Source of the DNA: Legionella jamestowniensis
GTDB lineage: Bacteria > Pseudomonadota > Gammaproteobacteria > Legionellales > Legionellaceae
Assembly (NCBI RefSeq): GCF_001467745.1
Contig: NZ_LNYG01000013.1
Location: 867,354 to 931,353 of the forward strand
DNA length: 64,000 nucleotides
Reading direction: 5' to 3'
Shown here piece after piece: positions 47,607 through 58,593 of the stretch (positions are counted from its first letter, which is position 1; each line of letters opens with the position of its first letter). The notes under the pieces were generated by a model, which saw nothing but the letters and a program-made list of their open reading frames with translations, was not told the DNA's origin and did not search any database. Made by a program: the position numbers and the translations under genes.

Positions 47607-49955
47607 CTAACCCTTTATTGTTATTGCAGCAAAAGAGTGCCCTAGATCGACTGTTTCTGGCATTGCATTTGCCACCCAAACCACATCGGGGGCTATTCGT
47701 TCATCTCGTTTAAGCGGCAATGTTATCTCAATATCACCTTGAGATACAGTAGCAACCCCATCTAATTTCAATCTATCTGCCGTTGTCGGATGAATTTTTA
47801 TACATGCCGTTTCTGTAGCAGCACAAACTTGTAGCGCTTGAGCATGTCGTACAATCATATCTGAACGGTACAATGGCCATTCGCCAACCCGAACCAATTC
47901 TTGATTATTTAAAGGCAAGGATTCTGGATAATAGGGCTGATATTTTACCTCCGTAGTCATGTTGACTAAAGATTTGATTTCCTGCAAAACATCTTCTGAT
48001 GAAAGATAATCAAAATGTTTACATTGCAGCAAGTTACCCAAAACTCTTAATATTTTCCATGCTGGCCTTGCTTCCCCATGAGGAGATAGGGCACCTTTTA
48101 CTGTTTGCCACGTGTGATCAACATTAATATAAGTGCCTGAAGTTTCAGCGTAAGGCGCTATTGGTAATATTACATCTGCATAATCCTGCATGGACTCATG
48201 TTGAAATGCAGATAACATTACTACAAATTCCGCGCCTAGCATTGATTGGCGAGCTCGATAAGGATTCGCAAAATCGTAGCCAGGCTCTACTGCCAAAAGA
48301 AAGTATCCTTTTAGCTTGGCATTCAATGCTGCCTGAACATCTAATCCAGGAGACTCAATCTCTCTGGCTGCTATTGTGCGATGCGGTAACATCCCTGCCA
48401 ACCAGCCACCGGTACTGTTTGAACCTGTTGTTAACCGTAGAACACGAACGCCTTGTTGTTCTATTTGATTGACCAGGGTTCGCAGTAAAGAAGCATCAGG
48501 ATGATTTTCAAATATCGCCCCTGTGATTATCGCTGCATTAGGTTGTCGTAAAGCGTTTGCCATAGCCAACATAGTTTTATCAGGCTGCAGACCAAGCAAT
48601 AATTTTTGAACTGCCTCTGGCAATTGACTGGCATCTTCTGTTATGGCTAACAACAATTTCGCCATTTGCATTGGCAATTCCTGAGGGGATGTAATAACTT
48701 TCCCTGTCAATTCAAAATGGTAATCATAATCCACAGGATTAATGGCAAAAATCTTGGCACCATTACGGAAAGCTTTGCGTACCCTTACACCAGCCAGAGG
48801 AACTTCACGATGAATATTGCTACCTAATAAAAGGATATGACTCAAATTTTCCAACCCAGAATAGTTCAGTGAACTACCAGGCATCGTTGCTTGCATCGCT
48901 TGATCACGAAAATCCACTTGTTGAATACGGTGATCCAAATTATTAACACCAAGCTCTCGCATTAGTTTCTGTAGTAAATAGAACTCTTCTAAAGTTGAAG
49001 AGGGTGAGGCGAAGGCTGCAAACTGCTCTGGACCATGTTGTTTAATTACCCGGCTAATACCATCAGCAGTGAATTTCAACGCGGTTGACCAATCTACAAC
49101 CTGCCATTGCCCATCACGCTTAATCATAGGTTGACTGGCACGGGCTTCATGGTTTAAGCCTAAATAACTGAAGCGGTCTCTATCAGACAGCCAGGTCTCA
49201 TTAATTGCTTCATTTTCACGTGGAACAACGCGCATAAGCTCATTCCTACGTACGTGCAAATGGATATTTGAACCCAAACAGTCATGTGGAGCGACACTAT
49301 CATGCTGGACAAGCTCCCAGGCTCTGGCTGTAAAACGAAATGGCTTTGAAGTCAGGGCACCGACAGGACAAAGATCAATAATATTCCCTGAGACTTCTGA
49401 AGTCATACTGTGTTGCACATAAGTGCCAATTTGCATTGCTTCCCCGCGACCTGTTGCACCTAACTCCCTTACTCCAGCAACTTCTTCACCAAAGCGAACG
49501 CATCGAGTACAGTGAATACAACGGGTCATTTCCGTTGCGATCAGTGAACCTAGATTGTCATCCTCTACTGCCCGTTTACTTTCTTCGTACTCAGAAGAAT
49601 CATAACCAAAGCCCATTGAGATATCTTGTAATTCACATTCACCACCTTGATCGCAAATAGGGCAATCAAGTGGGTGGTTTATAAGAAGAAACTCCATCAC
49701 GGCTTCTTGTGAACGAAGTGTTTCCTCAGATTTTGTGAAAACTTTCATTCCATCTGTAATTGGAGTTGCACAAGCTGGCACGGGTTTACGGCCATTTTCA
49801 ACCTCTACTAAACACATACGACAATTCGCAGCTACTGAAAGCTTCTTGTGATAGCAAAAGCGAGGAATATAAATTCCTGCCTCATCAGCAACCTCAATTA
49901 TCATTTTGCCGTTTTCAACTTCAAATGTTTTACCGTCGATTTCAATGGTAGCCAT
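47607..49955 (-). CDS. nuoG: NADH-quinone oxidoreductase subunit G
   Basis: 782 residues, the large iron-sulfur subunit. The N-terminal 2Fe-2S domain has CYHKKLSVAANCRMC; further clusters are bound at CPICDQGGECELQD with the nearby His and at CIHCTRCVRF and IIDLCPVGALTS. The remaining 550 residues form the molybdopterin-oxidoreductase-like domain, which in complex I carries no cofactor. About 120 residues shorter than the E. coli subunit, which has an extra N7-related insertion; I do not see the N7 motif here. Confidence 0.96.
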   Translation of the reverse strand: MATIEIDGKTFEVENGKMIIEVADEAGIYIPRFCYHKKLSVAANCRMCLVEVENGRKPVPACATPITDGMKVFTKSEETLRSQEAVMEFLLINHPLDCPICDQGGECELQDISMGFGYDSSEYEESKRAVEDDNLGSLIATEMTRCIHCTRCVRFGEEVAGVRELGATGRGEAMQIGTYVQHSMTSEVSGNIIDLCPVGALTSKPFRFTARAWELVQHDSVAPHDCLGSNIHLHVRRNELMRVVPRENEAINETWLSDRDRFSYLGLNHEARASQPMIKRDGQWQVVDWSTALKFTADGISRVIKQHGPEQFAAFASPSSTLEEFYLLQKLMRELGVNNLDHRIQQVDFRDQAMQATMPGSSLNYSGLENLSHILLLGSNIHREVPLAGVRVRKAFRNGAKIFAINPVDYDYHFELTGKVITSPQELPMQMAKLLLAITEDASQLPEAVQKLLLGLQPDKTMLAMANALRQPNAAIITGAIFENHPDASLLRTLVNQIEQQGVRVLRLTTGSNSTGGWLAGMLPHRTIAAREIESPGLDVQAALNAKLKGYFLLAVEPGYDFANPYRARQSMLGAEFVVMLSAFQHESMQDYADVILPIAPYAETSGTYINVDHTWQTVKGALSPHGEARPAWKILRVLGNLLQCKHFDYLSSEDVLQEIKSLVNMTTEVKYQPYYPESLPLNNQELVRVGEWPLYRSDMIVRHAQALQVCAATETACIKIHPTTADRLKLDGVATVSQGDIEITLPLKRDERIAPDVVWVANAMPETVDLGHSFAAITIKG

Positions 49956-49971
49956 TGTTTAACCTTCTCAA

Positions 49972-51249
49972 TTATGCTGCAACGATCGAGCGTTTATGCT
50001 TAATGAAATATTCAAATTCATGATAAAAATGCTTTACGAAACTTTGTACGGGCCAAGCCGCTGCTTCCCCTAAAGCACAAATGGTACGTCCTTCGATTTT
50101 ATCTGCAACGTTTGCCAATTTTTCAATATCCCCTGGTTCCCCATGTCCGTCCTTGATTCTATGAATTAACCGAACCAACCACCCCGTACCTTCTCGACAG
50201 GGAGTACATTGACCACACGATTCATCCATGTAAAATTCAGAGATGCGATATAGAGCATCCACCATGCAAGTGGTTTCATCCATTATAATTACTGCACCTG
50301 AGCCTAATCCGGAACCTGCTTTTTGGATGCTGTCATAATCCATATCTAAATTCATCATGATATCACCTGGTAATACCTTCATAGAGGTTCCGCCAGGTAT
50401 AACTGCTTTAATCTTACGTCCTTCTCTGACTCCACCAGCTAACTCCAATAGTGTTTTAAACGGAGTTCCTAAAGGAATTTCAAAATTACCAGGTTTATTA
50501 ACATGACCACTAACACTGAAACATTTTGTACCACCATTATTAGGTTTACCCAATTTAAGAAACCATTCCCCTCCTTTCTCCATGATAACGGGAACGGAAG
50601 CAAATGTTTCTGTATTATTGATGGTAGTAGGTTTCCCATACAAACCATAATTGGCAGGGAAGGGAGGTTTAAATCGTGGTTGTCCTTTTTTACCTTCAAG
50701 GGAATTTAATAAAGCGGTTTCTTCACCACAAATATAAGCTCCAGCACCTAGATGGTTATATAAATCAAAATCAATTCCTGAACCTAAAATGTTCTTTCCA
50801 AGAAAACCAGCAGCATAAGCTTCTTTTAATGCTGATTCCATACGTTGAAAAGGAAGCCAAAATTCACCCCGGATATAGTTATACCCTACAGTCGCCCCCA
50901 TTGTATAACCGGCAATAGCCATTCCTTCTATCAATTGATGAGGGTTTAACGCTAGAATTTCGCGGTCTTTGCACGTGCCTGGTTCACCTTCGTCAGAATT
51001 GCATACCACGTATTTTTGCACGGGAGAATTACGATTCATGAAACTCCACTTAAGTCCAGTGGGAAATCCTGCGCCGCCGCGCCCACGTAGTGCTGAGGTC
51101 TTTAGCTCTTCTATAATCTGCTGAGGCGGAGTTTGTTCCTTCAGAATGCGCTGCCATGCACTGTAACCACCGATACTCTGATAGGCAGCCATCGTCCAAG
51201 GTTTGTCCAAATGGAATGTTCGGTAACAGACTTGATTTAATTCAACCAT
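49972..51249 (-). CDS. nuoF: NADH-quinone oxidoreductase subunit F
   Basis: 425 residues; it binds NADH and FMN and carries cluster N3. The nucleotide site is [14 protein letters not shown], the flavin region contains [15 protein letters not shown] and [19 protein letters not shown], and the 4Fe-4S ligands are in [12 protein letters not shown] with a fourth Cys in [12 protein letters not shown]. Sixteen bases after it nuoG starts. Confidence 0.98.
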   Translation of the reverse strand: MVELNQVCYRTFHLDKPWTMAAYQSIGGYSAWQRILKEQTPPQQIIEELKTSALRGRGGAGFPTGLKWSFMNRNSPVQKYVVCNSDEGEPGTCKDREILALNPHQLIEGMAIAGYTMGATVGYNYIRGEFWLPFQRMESALKEAYAAGFLGKNILGSGIDFDLYNHLGAGAYICGEETALLNSLEGKKGQPRFKPPFPANYGLYGKPTTINNTETFASVPVIMEKGGEWFLKLGKPNNGGTKCFSVSGHVNKPGNFEIPLGTPFKTLLELAGGVREGRKIKAVIPGGTSMKVLPGDIMMNLDMDYDSIQKAGSGLGSGAVIIMDETTCMVDALYRISEFYMDESCGQCTPCREGTGWLVRLIHRIKDGHGEPGDIEKLANVADKIEGRTICALGEAAAWPVQSFVKHFYHEFEYFIKHKRSIVAA

Positions 51250-51268
51250 GACAACTCACCTCTATCGT

Positions 51269-51772
51269 TCATTGGTACTGTTCCAAAACCTGGTCAATTT
51301 TTTCAGGGGTTAAATTTTCATGATAGTCTTTATCCACCTGCATCATTGGGGCATTTACACAAGCACCTAAACACTCCACTGACCTTAAGGTATATTTGCC
51401 GTCAGGCGTTGTTTCACCAAGTTTAATATTCAATTTTTTCTCTAAATGCTTCACTACTTTTGAAGAACCACAAAGCTTGCAAGAGATATTTGTACAAACA
51501 TTAATTAAATGACGACCAACTGGTTTGTGTTCGTACATGGTATAAAATGTAGAAACCTCATAAACAGCAATAGCAGGCATATCTAGGTAGTCGGCTACAG
51601 CATCCATTAATTCTGGTGTTAAATACCCCTGCTCTTCTTGCACCACCATTAAGGCTCGCATTACTGCGGATTGCTTTTCAGTAGCTGGATATTTAGCAAT
51701 CCAATAATCAATTTCATCCATACCAGCGGCTGATACAAATTGACGAAGTAGTTTAGCTGAATTATCAGACAT
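51269..51772 (-). CDS. nuoE: NADH-quinone oxidoreductase subunit E
   Basis: 167 residues with a helical N-terminal part and a thioredoxin-like C-terminal domain that binds the 2Fe-2S cluster N1a through four Cys: CTNISC and CLGACVNAP. Works with NuoF in NADH oxidation. It starts 49 bases after nuoD, the largest gap inside the nuoB-N part of the operon. Confidence 0.97.
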   Translation of the reverse strand: MSDNSAKLLRQFVSAAGMDEIDYWIAKYPATEKQSAVMRALMVVQEEQGYLTPELMDAVADYLDMPAIAVYEVSTFYTMYEHKPVGRHLINVCTNISCKLCGSSKVVKHLEKKLNIKLGETTPDGKYTLRSVECLGACVNAPMMQVDKDYHENLTPEKIDQVLEQYQ

Positions 51773-51821
51773 TGTTTTCTAACCCTAATACATTTAATTG
51801 TGCAGGCAAAGCCTGCTTCAT

Positions 51822-53075
51822 TTAGCGATCAATTTCCCCAAAGACAATATCTTGACTTGCCAGGATGGCCACACCATCGGCAAGCATATGTCCGCGAACC
51901 ATTTCATCGTAACTGGATAAATGAGCGAACCCAGGCGCCCGAATTTTTAAACGATAGGGTTTGTTTGCTCCATCTGAAACCAGGTATATACCAAACTCAC
52001 CTTTAGGTGCCTCTACTGCAGCATATACTTCCCCTTGTGGTAGGCAAAAACCTTCCGTGTACAGTTTGAAATGATGAATTAACGCCTCCATATCATGCTT
52101 CATTTTTTCACGCGTGGGTGGTGTTATTTTATGATCATCAACTTTTATTGGTCCGGGATTTTTCTTAAGCCATTCTATACATTGCCGAACAATTCGGTTG
52201 GATTGTCGAAGCTCTGCAACCCGAACGAGATATCGGTCGTAGCAATCACCTGTTTTGCCAACAGGAATATCAAAATCTACTTTATCATAGACTGCATAAG
52301 GTTGTTTTTTGCGTAAATCCCAAGCTATACCGGATGCGCGAAGCATTGGTCCTGTAAAGCCCCATTGTAAGGCCATTTCTGGTGGGACAATACCAATATC
52401 GACTGTTCGCTGCTTCCAAATTCGGTTATCGGTCAACAGGGTTTCATACTCATCGACGCGTTTAGGGAAGCGCTCCGTAAATGCCCACAAGAAGTCAAGT
52501 AAACTGCCTTGTCGGTGTTCATTCATTTTTTCTACTTCACGCTCACTATGCCAGCGTGAGGGTTTGTACTGAGGCATTGTATCGGGTAAGTCACGAGCTA
52601 CCCCTCCTGGGCGATAGTACTTAGCATGCATACGAGCACCAGAAACAGCTTCATAACAATCGAATAAATCTTCTCTTTCACGAAAGCAATATAGAAAAAC
52701 GGTCATTGCACCAATGTCAAGTGCCGTCGCCCCAAGCCATAACAGATGATTTAATATTCGCGTTACTTCATCAAACATTGTACGTATATATTGAGCACGG
52801 AGCGGAATTTCGATACCCAGCAATTTTTCTATTGCTAAAACATAGGCATGCTCATTACACATCATGGATACATAATCCAAACGATCCATATAACCCACAT
52901 TTTGCACATAGGGTTTAGTTTCCACTAACTTTTCAGTTGCCCGGTGCAACAAACCAATATGTGGATCGGCTCGTACAATGGTTTCCCCTTCCAACTCCAT
53001 CACAAGGCGCAATACACCGTGTGCCGCTGGATGTTGCGGGCCAAAATTGAGCGTATAATTTTTTAACTCAATCAT
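51822..53075 (-). CDS. nuoD: NADH-quinone oxidoreductase subunit D
   Basis: 417 residues, the 49-kDa homologue that forms the quinone site with NuoB. The conserved start [16 protein letters not shown] holds the His that contacts the quinone head group; [10 protein letters not shown] and the C-terminal DIVFGEIDR are typical. Separate from nuoC (fused in E. coli), with a four-base overlap with it. Confidence 0.98.
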   Translation of the reverse strand: MIELKNYTLNFGPQHPAAHGVLRLVMELEGETIVRADPHIGLLHRATEKLVETKPYVQNVGYMDRLDYVSMMCNEHAYVLAIEKLLGIEIPLRAQYIRTMFDEVTRILNHLLWLGATALDIGAMTVFLYCFREREDLFDCYEAVSGARMHAKYYRPGGVARDLPDTMPQYKPSRWHSEREVEKMNEHRQGSLLDFLWAFTERFPKRVDEYETLLTDNRIWKQRTVDIGIVPPEMALQWGFTGPMLRASGIAWDLRKKQPYAVYDKVDFDIPVGKTGDCYDRYLVRVAELRQSNRIVRQCIEWLKKNPGPIKVDDHKITPPTREKMKHDMEALIHHFKLYTEGFCLPQGEVYAAVEAPKGEFGIYLVSDGANKPYRLKIRAPGFAHLSSYDEMVRGHMLADGVAILASQDIVFGEIDR

Positions 53076-53758
53076 TGCTCATCCCCTTGTTTTTCTGGGT
53101 CAAGATAGCGATTATCATTTCTTATTACCTTAGGCACGAGTATTCTGGGTTCAATCTCTACCGGTTCATAAATGACTTGCTGTACTCGAGCATCATAACG
53201 CATTTCCACATGTCCACTAAGGGGGAAATCTTTGCGAAATGGGTGGCCAATAAATCCATAGTCTGTCAAAATTCGGCGCAGATCAGGATGGCCATCAAAT
53301 AAAATTCCATATAAATCATAAGCTTCACGTTCAAACCAATTGGCTGACTTCCATATTTCATGAGCAGAAGGAATAACTAAATGGGAAGAGTTTAAAAATA
53401 CTTTCACACGTAGGCGGTGATTTTTTGTAGTAGACAATAAATGGTAAACAACGGCAAATCGAGGCTTGGAAAGTGCGTAAGCCTTAGCTGCTTGTCGCTC
53501 TACCCCTCTTGAAAATCCATGTTCGGTGGCAGATTCAGTTTCCCAATCGTATTCACCATAAAGTAAATAATCCACACCACAAAGATCTATGAGCTGATTA
53601 AATTCAAATGCATCATGATCACGCAATTGGTAGAGTGCCGCTTTGATATTAGTAGCCTCACACTCTAAGGTAATCTCGTCATTATCCAAGTTTACCGATG
53701 AGATCAAGCCATCCAGTTCAGTTGTTAGTTTTTCAGCCAAATTTGTTAATTTTGTCAT
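53072..53758 (-). CDS. nuoC: NADH-quinone oxidoreductase subunit C
   Basis: About 228 residues of the 30-kDa subunit family. The signature [16 protein letters not shown], then [14 protein letters not shown] and [10 protein letters not shown] is complete. I chose the ATG at 53758 because AGGTG lies eight bases upstream; the frame is open to a GTG three codons earlier. The stop overlaps the nuoD start by four bases. Confidence 0.96.
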   Translation of the reverse strand: MTKLTNLAEKLTTELDGLISSVNLDNDEITLECEATNIKAALYQLRDHDAFEFNQLIDLCGVDYLLYGEYDWETESATEHGFSRGVERQAAKAYALSKPRFAVVYHLLSTTKNHRLRVKVFLNSSHLVIPSAHEIWKSANWFEREAYDLYGILFDGHPDLRRILTDYGFIGHPFRKDFPLSGHVEMRYDARVQQVIYEPVEIEPRILVPKVIRNDNRYLDPEKQGDEQ

Positions 53759-53778
53759 CTGATGCACCTGTGCTGGTC

Positions 53779-54255
53779 TTAAGCTTCAATTATCTGTTTA
53801 CGTCTAATTTTATTTTGCAATTGGATAATTCCATAAAGCAAAGCTTCAGCTGTTGGAGGACAACCTGGTACGTAAACATCAACAGGCACAATGCGGTCAC
53901 AACCTCGGACAACAGAGTAGGAATAATGATAATATCCCCCTCCATTCGCGCAAGATCCCATTGAAACCACCCACCTTGGTTCAGGCATTTGATCATATAC
54001 ACGGCGTAACGCAGGCGCCATTTTATTGCATAAAGTGCCTGCGACAATCATGACGTCTGATTGTCGTGGACTTGGTCTAAAGATAATACCGAAACGGTCC
54101 AAATCGTAGCGAGCAGCACCCACATGCATCATTTCCACGGCGCAACATGCCAAACCGAAAGTCATGGGCCACATTGAACCGCTTCGAGCCCAACCTACGA
54201 GCTTTTCCACGGAGGTTGTAACAAAGCCAGTTTTCTGCAATTCAGCTACAGCCAT
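53779..54255 (-). CDS. nuoB: NADH-quinone oxidoreductase subunit B
   Basis: 158 residues; it holds cluster N2, the last before quinone. The ligands are the paired Cys in [10 protein letters not shown], Cys in MGSCANGGG and Cys in [12 protein letters not shown]. Between nuoA (66 bases upstream) and nuoC (20 bases downstream). Confidence 0.98.
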   Translation of the reverse strand: MAVAELQKTGFVTTSVEKLVGWARSGSMWPMTFGLACCAVEMMHVGAARYDLDRFGIIFRPSPRQSDVMIVAGTLCNKMAPALRRVYDQMPEPRWVVSMGSCANGGGYYHYSYSVVRGCDRIVPVDVYVPGCPPTAEALLYGIIQLQNKIRRKQIIEA

Positions 54256-54321
54256 AGCAAGCCTCTATAATATCTGGGTTTAATAACGTTATGGTCATTT
54301 CTTTTAAGGAAATGAAGAAGC

Positions 54322-54681
54322 TTACTCCCATTCAAGAGCGCCTCTCTTCCACTCATAGATAAAGCCAATTACCAATAGGCCTAAGAAGATCATCATCGCG
54401 GAAAAACCGAACCAACCAATCTTACGTAAAACTAAAGCCCAAGGAAAGAAAAAGGCAGTTTCCAAATCAAATATAATAAACAGTATAGCAACTAAATAGA
54501 ACCGGACATCAAAAGGGATATGAGAACTTTCGAACACACCAAACCCGCATTCATAAGGGGCATTTTTGACTGAATCTGGGTTATGTTTGCCAAACAGTGA
54601 ACCTGCTGCCAACATCACAAGGCCTATTATGAGGCCCATTACGATAAAGATAAATATAGGTAAGTATTGTGATAGCATCAT
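54322..54681 (-). CDS. nuoA: NADH-quinone oxidoreductase subunit A
   Basis: 119 residues with three membrane helices. The loop segment [17 protein letters not shown] and [22 protein letters not shown] are the family signature, including the Cys and acidic residues of the junction. It starts ATGATG only 22 bases after the CCA end of tRNA-Leu, so the nuo messenger probably arises by tRNA processing or starts inside the tRNA region; no separate promoter fits in the gap. Confidence 0.97.
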   Translation of the reverse strand: MMLSQYLPIFIFIVMGLIIGLVMLAAGSLFGKHNPDSVKNAPYECGFGVFESSHIPFDVRFYLVAILFIIFDLETAFFFPWALVLRKIGWFGFSAMMIFLGLLVIGFIYEWKRGALEWE

Positions 54682-54703
54682 TCACCACTTTGCTCGGATT
54701 AAA

Positions 54704-54788
54704 TGGTGCCGAAGGCCGGACTCGAACCGGCACGGCTTACGCCACCGCCCCCTCAAGACGGCGTGTCTACCAATTCCACCACTTCGGC
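54704..54788 (-). tRNA. leuU: tRNA-Leu (GAG)
   Basis: An 85-base class II tRNA with encoded CCA, a D-arm AATTGGTAGACACG, anticodon loop TTGAGGG (GAG), a variable arm between about 54731 and 54745 and T-loop GGTTCGAGTCC. It lies between secG and nuoA on the same strand. E. coli also has leuU (GAG) directly after secG. Confidence 0.97.
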
Positions 54789-54796
54789 ATAGTTAA

Positions 54797-55126
54797 TTAT
54801 TGTTTTCCGCTCTTACTGCTATCAACCGGTACTGGAATTTTATTTTCCGGTATACTGGTTTGTTGAGGAATGGCTTGCTGTGCTGTCTTTTGGTATTGAG
54901 AAGATACCATATAGGACAGAGACAAACTGGTGACAAAAAATGTCAAGGCCAAACCGCCGGTCAATTTGAACAAGAAACTGCCTGTACCTTGGCTTCCGAA
55001 CACTGTATTAGATGCTCCTGAGCCAAAAGCCGCCCCTATGTCGGCACCTTTACCATGCTGAATGAGTACCAAGCCAATTAAGACTATAGCAATCAGCACG
55101 TGAATCATCAGAATCAATTGATACAT
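54797..55126 (-). CDS. secG: Protein-export membrane protein SecG
   Basis: 109 residues with two membrane helices ([16 protein letters not shown] and [19 protein letters not shown]) and the conserved loop [23 protein letters not shown] cut short here as [13 protein letters not shown]. It supports SecYEG translocation. The C-terminal tail is hydrophilic. The start overlaps the end of tpiA by 13 bases and tRNA-Leu follows nine bases after the stop. Confidence 0.95.
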   Translation of the reverse strand: MYQLILMIHVLIAIVLIGLVLIQHGKGADIGAAFGSGASNTVFGSQGTGSFLFKLTGGLALTFFVTSLSLSYMVSSQYQKTAQQAIPQQTSIPENKIPVPVDSSKSGKQ

Positions 55127-55863
55127 TTTACAATATCCACAAACTGTTGTGCATTAAGTGATGCACCACCGACCAAACCACCATCAACATCTGGCATAGC
55201 AAACAATGCACTTGCATTTTTTTCATTTACACTGCCACCGTAGAGTATAGACAATTGATTGGCGTCATTACGGTCAATTTTTGCTACCAGGGCTCTAATT
55301 ATGCCATGCACTTCTTGTACTTGCTCCGGCAACGCGGTTTGCCCTGTTCCTATCGCCCATACGGGCTCATAGGCTACTATACAATGACTAAAACAATGAT
55401 TGTCAGTTTCAGTGACAGCTAATAATTGCTTAGTTATTACGCTTTCTGTTAATCCTTTTGTACGCTCTTCAAGTGTTTCACCAACACAAAGAACGGGTAT
55501 CATACCATGTTCTTTCACATGGTGGAATTTATCTGCAACAAATTTTTCATCCTCACCAAATATTTGTCTGCGCTCTGAATGGCCCACCAAGACATAGCTG
55601 CAACCAAACTCTTTAAGCATTGAGCCAGACACTTCTCCGGTGAATGCACCCGAATCTTGTGGAAACACGTTTTGCGCGCCCCACTGAATGGTGCTTTCTT
55701 TTAATTCTTGTTGCACCAACTCCAAATAAACAGCGGGTGGAAATACCAGACAATTTGCACGTTTAAGTCCCTTGGTTAAGACTACCAATTGTTCACAAAG
55801 GGCTTTAATCTGGCGAATGTTGCCATTCATTTTCCAGTTACCAGCAACGATCTGTTTCCTCAT
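55114..55863 (-). CDS. tpiA: Triose-phosphate isomerase
   Basis: 249 residues; interconverts dihydroxyacetone phosphate and glyceraldehyde 3-phosphate in glycolysis and gluconeogenesis. The active-site Lys is in GNWKMNG, the His in [12 protein letters not shown], the Glu in [11 protein letters not shown] and the phosphate loop in YGGSVNEKN and DGGLVGGAS. First gene of the tpiA-secG-tRNA-Leu-nuo string. Divergent from the LepA-like gene. Confidence 0.98.
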   Translation of the reverse strand: MRKQIVAGNWKMNGNIRQIKALCEQLVVLTKGLKRANCLVFPPAVYLELVQQELKESTIQWGAQNVFPQDSGAFTGEVSGSMLKEFGCSYVLVGHSERRQIFGEDEKFVADKFHHVKEHGMIPVLCVGETLEERTKGLTESVITKQLLAVTETDNHCFSHCIVAYEPVWAIGTGQTALPEQVQEVHGIIRALVAKIDRNDANQLSILYGGSVNEKNASALFAMPDVDGGLVGGASLNAQQFVDIVKCIN

Positions 55864-55974
55864 TTATCCCCCACCGGATTACGGTGCGAGACTATACAGC
55901 AAACTGCATTTAAATCCTAGTACTAGTTGTTTTTTTCTTTTTTAGTGGCTTTATTGTGTTAAATTTTAGATCTA

Positions 55975-55990
55975 ATTGACTCTTGTCAAT
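55975..55990. promoter_or_regulatory. Perfect inverted repeat upstream of the LepA-like gene
   Basis: ATTGAC, TCTT, GTCAAT lies 49-64 bases before the chosen start. It could be an operator; it contains TTGAC, a -35-like element, but no clear -10 follows. No tandem CTTAAT box was seen in this gap. Confidence 0.35.
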
Positions 55991-56038
55991 CTAATTAGTT
56001 CAGTTAGAATCAATAGACATGCGCAAGGAGGTGCTGTT

Positions 56039-58483
56039 ATGAAAGATAAAATTATGGACTTAATCAAGGAACTGGCTTATTTGGAAGAACCTTATATCCT
56101 TGAAACGCTGACCTCTATTTTTGAAAGTAAAAAAGAATTATTTATGGCAGATACAACGATAACGCTGCCCGAAAAATATACTTCTTTTTGGTTTGTGTTA
56201 CGCAATGTTTACTCAGATCTTGCTACATGGCAGCAATTAGCTAGCGAGCAACAAAAGAACGCTTCTTTACAACTTGAAATTTCATCGCTTTCTGAACAAC
56301 TTAAACACATTAAATCCCAAATTAACCACGTTAATGAAGAGCAGCTACAGCGGAAAAGGTATTTCACAACTATTTCTAGAGCATTATTCGAAGATTACAA
56401 TGCTTATTTGCTTTCGCAAAATCCTCTTATCGCTACCATGGTACCTACCACCTCCCAACAGCAGCAGCATGTACTCAACAATTATTTAAAAATTCTTCAG
56501 GATCAGATAAATAAATTGATATTTGACACAGCACGCCTTCATTTAGGAACCCTAATCCTTAAACGAAAAGAGCTTAGTATTAGGTTAAAACAACTCCATG
56601 TCATTGTCACAGACAGCTTTGCTGATGCGCCATTAATCTATGAAAAGCTCAAAGAGCTTAACCACCGCTTAGTTAATCTTAAAGAAGGTATAGATAAAGC
56701 ACAACAGGAACTTGCTGAGAACATTTCCACCAATGACATTCGCCAGGAGATTAAAAACAAGACTCAATTAATTGAAAAAGCAAAAGCAGAGTTGCTAAGT
56801 ATAGAAGTGAAAATTGACAGACATGAATTATCGCCTGATATAAAAACAATGCTTACAAGTGATTATGCGATGGCGGATGACAAAGAAAATTTTATTGCTG
56901 AATCGCAGAACAGCTTAAGCTGGTCAAGTTCTCTTTTTAATCTCCATTCCTGGTATTCCTGGGGTACAGATACGGAATATAAAGCCAAATTAAGCCGCTC
57001 ACACGCTGAATTTTACTTTTTGCAATTACTGCATCAACAAGAAGAGCTAAACACCTACATTCAGCAGCTCACCAAACAGCTTGTCAGTACCCAAGACTTA
57101 CTGGGTACTTCATCATCCACTACGAAGCCGTCTATCGATTTAGCGCTCCTGCAACAACATACACTTCAATTGCTTAAGGAGTACAATCCCGATTATAAGC
57201 CTGATGAAGTCACTAATGTGTCCTTGCTGACAGCAATAATTAATACAATAGGTCCTCTTAGCAAATGTATTGATGAGACAGAAGAATCCTTGCATCTGCT
57301 TGTTCAATTAATGCAAATTGACAGCGCCATTCTGGAGCTACGAACAACGAATACCTTAACGGATGAAACTGATGCACTAATGCCCAAGCCAGAAGAACTT
57401 TCTCAACTACGTATAACTGAAGTGACTCGCCAGCAAGAAATAGAGCGATTACAAGAGAAAATTAAAGTTTGCACCGCCTCGTCGTCAAACCTGGCAACAA
57501 TGATCGAATTAACCAATAAGCATGAGTTGTTGCGCAAAGAAAAAGGGGAGTTGGACACAAAACTTAAACAGAAGAAAGCCAAACAGCCACAAGCAGCGAA
57601 CCGTAATAGTTTGGAGACTAAAATTGAACAAATTAAGCACTCAATACAATTGCAAATTATCCATTTAGATACTGAACTAAAGGCGCTTGCTACTAAAAGC
57701 GAAGACCCGTTGATTTCAGAACAAACAGTCAACAAACAAGTTACTAAATTAATGGATTATCAGAATAATCTACATACCTGGAATTGTTTAATTGGTAATA
57801 ATATTGAACATTTTTCTAACCAATTGCTGAATTGGTATCAACAGCTCTTTATCACATTGCAAATGCATGTGACGGATGAAATTTCCTATTATCAGGCGTG
57901 CCAACTGTTACGTGATATTTACTTTGAAGTGGAAGCCTCAAAAAAATCTAAGGATTTTACTGTCCTTGCGAACTATCAAACACTATGTCCCACTCCTCAA
58001 ACTACATGGCAATGCCTCACTTCCCTTAAACCAGGCTTTCCTCTTCTACAAGAAGGCAACAAATTGACTGATGTTCAAAATCCTGTATTAGAAACACACT
58101 TGAAAGGACTTTATCAGCAGCAACAATTGCTTCGAAAAGATTATCCACGAGAAGGACAGCTTTTACTCCAGGCTATCTATAATTTGCATCAAGGTTGTTT
58201 ATTATACGAAATGAATCCCAAACATCCTGCACTTACATCATTACTTTGCAGCTTAGAAGATCCACGCTATGAGATACTACATAGCCATCGTGGATTTCAT
58301 AAAGTGTTTGAATGGATAGCAAAACTTTGCTCTTTCTTAATTGATTTAATTAAACATCCTCAAGAAAAAAGCAACTCTCGGCAATTTTTCTTTTTTAAGC
58401 CAACAAAAACTATCCAGTTATTACAAGATGCGACCATGGAACTGGGCAAGCATGCCAAACCTTTAGAGGTTTCGCCAACTTGA
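56039..58483 (+). CDS. Coiled-coil protein, candidate LepA-type Dot/Icm effector
   Basis: 814 residues from the ATG at 56039, which follows the strong ribosome site AAGGAGGTG; the frame is open 21 codons further up but those lack any start signal. The protein is soluble and almost wholly helical, with strong coiled coils at about 75-120, 190-280 and 430-570 (rich in Leu, Gln, Lys and Glu). No enzyme motif is visible. In L. pneumophila the effector LepA, a coiled-coil protein needed for non-lytic exit from amoebae, is encoded between tpiA and glmM as far as I recall, and this gene has the same place and character. It would be shorter than the L. pneumophila protein (about 1150 residues). The homology is inferred from position and coiled coils, not from alignment. 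Confidence 0.75.
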   Translation: MKDKIMDLIKELAYLEEPYILETLTSIFESKKELFMADTTITLPEKYTSFWFVLRNVYSDLATWQQLASEQQKNASLQLEISSLSEQLKHIKSQINHVNEEQLQRKRYFTTISRALFEDYNAYLLSQNPLIATMVPTTSQQQQHVLNNYLKILQDQINKLIFDTARLHLGTLILKRKELSIRLKQLHVIVTDSFADAPLIYEKLKELNHRLVNLKEGIDKAQQELAENISTNDIRQEIKNKTQLIEKAKAELLSIEVKIDRHELSPDIKTMLTSDYAMADDKENFIAESQNSLSWSSSLFNLHSWYSWGTDTEYKAKLSRSHAEFYFLQLLHQQEELNTYIQQLTKQLVSTQDLLGTSSSTTKPSIDLALLQQHTLQLLKEYNPDYKPDEVTNVSLLTAIINTIGPLSKCIDETEESLHLLVQLMQIDSAILELRTTNTLTDETDALMPKPEELSQLRITEVTRQQEIERLQEKIKVCTASSSNLATMIELTNKHELLRKEKGELDTKLKQKKAKQPQAANRNSLETKIEQIKHSIQLQIIHLDTELKALATKSEDPLISEQTVNKQVTKLMDYQNNLHTWNCLIGNNIEHFSNQLLNWYQQLFITLQMHVTDEISYYQACQLLRDIYFEVEASKKSKDFTVLANYQTLCPTPQTTWQCLTSLKPGFPLLQEGNKLTDVQNPVLETHLKGLYQQQQLLRKDYPREGQLLLQAIYNLHQGCLLYEMNPKHPALTSLLCSLEDPRYEILHSHRGFHKVFEWIAKLCSFLIDLIKHPQEKSNSRQFFFFKPTKTIQLLQDATMELGKHAKPLEVSPT

Positions 58484-58494
58484 GTCCAAAATGT

Positions 58495-58565
58495 CTTGAT
58501 TTTAGAGTCCTGCTACTCACATATCTGAAGTTGTGAGCAACAGGGCAGCGAAAATCAAGTTTTTC
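58495..58565 (+). terminator. Terminator of the LepA-like gene
   Basis: A long, interrupted hairpin: CTTGATTTT (58495-58503) with AAAATCAAG (58551-58559), enclosing CCTG-CTCAC with GTGAG-CAGG, then TTTTTC. It ends the plus-strand gene 12 bases after the stop and lies between convergent genes, so it may also act on glmM. Confidence 0.85.
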
Positions 58566-58593
58566 TGTCAAATGATAAGGGGCTCAAACAATC

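Noticed and set aside
40115-54681. Possible second, Mrp-type antiporter cluster
   Set aside because: All fourteen subunits A-N are present in the standard complex I order with their cofactor motifs; only DabB at 23.8-25.3 kb is a separate NuoL relative.
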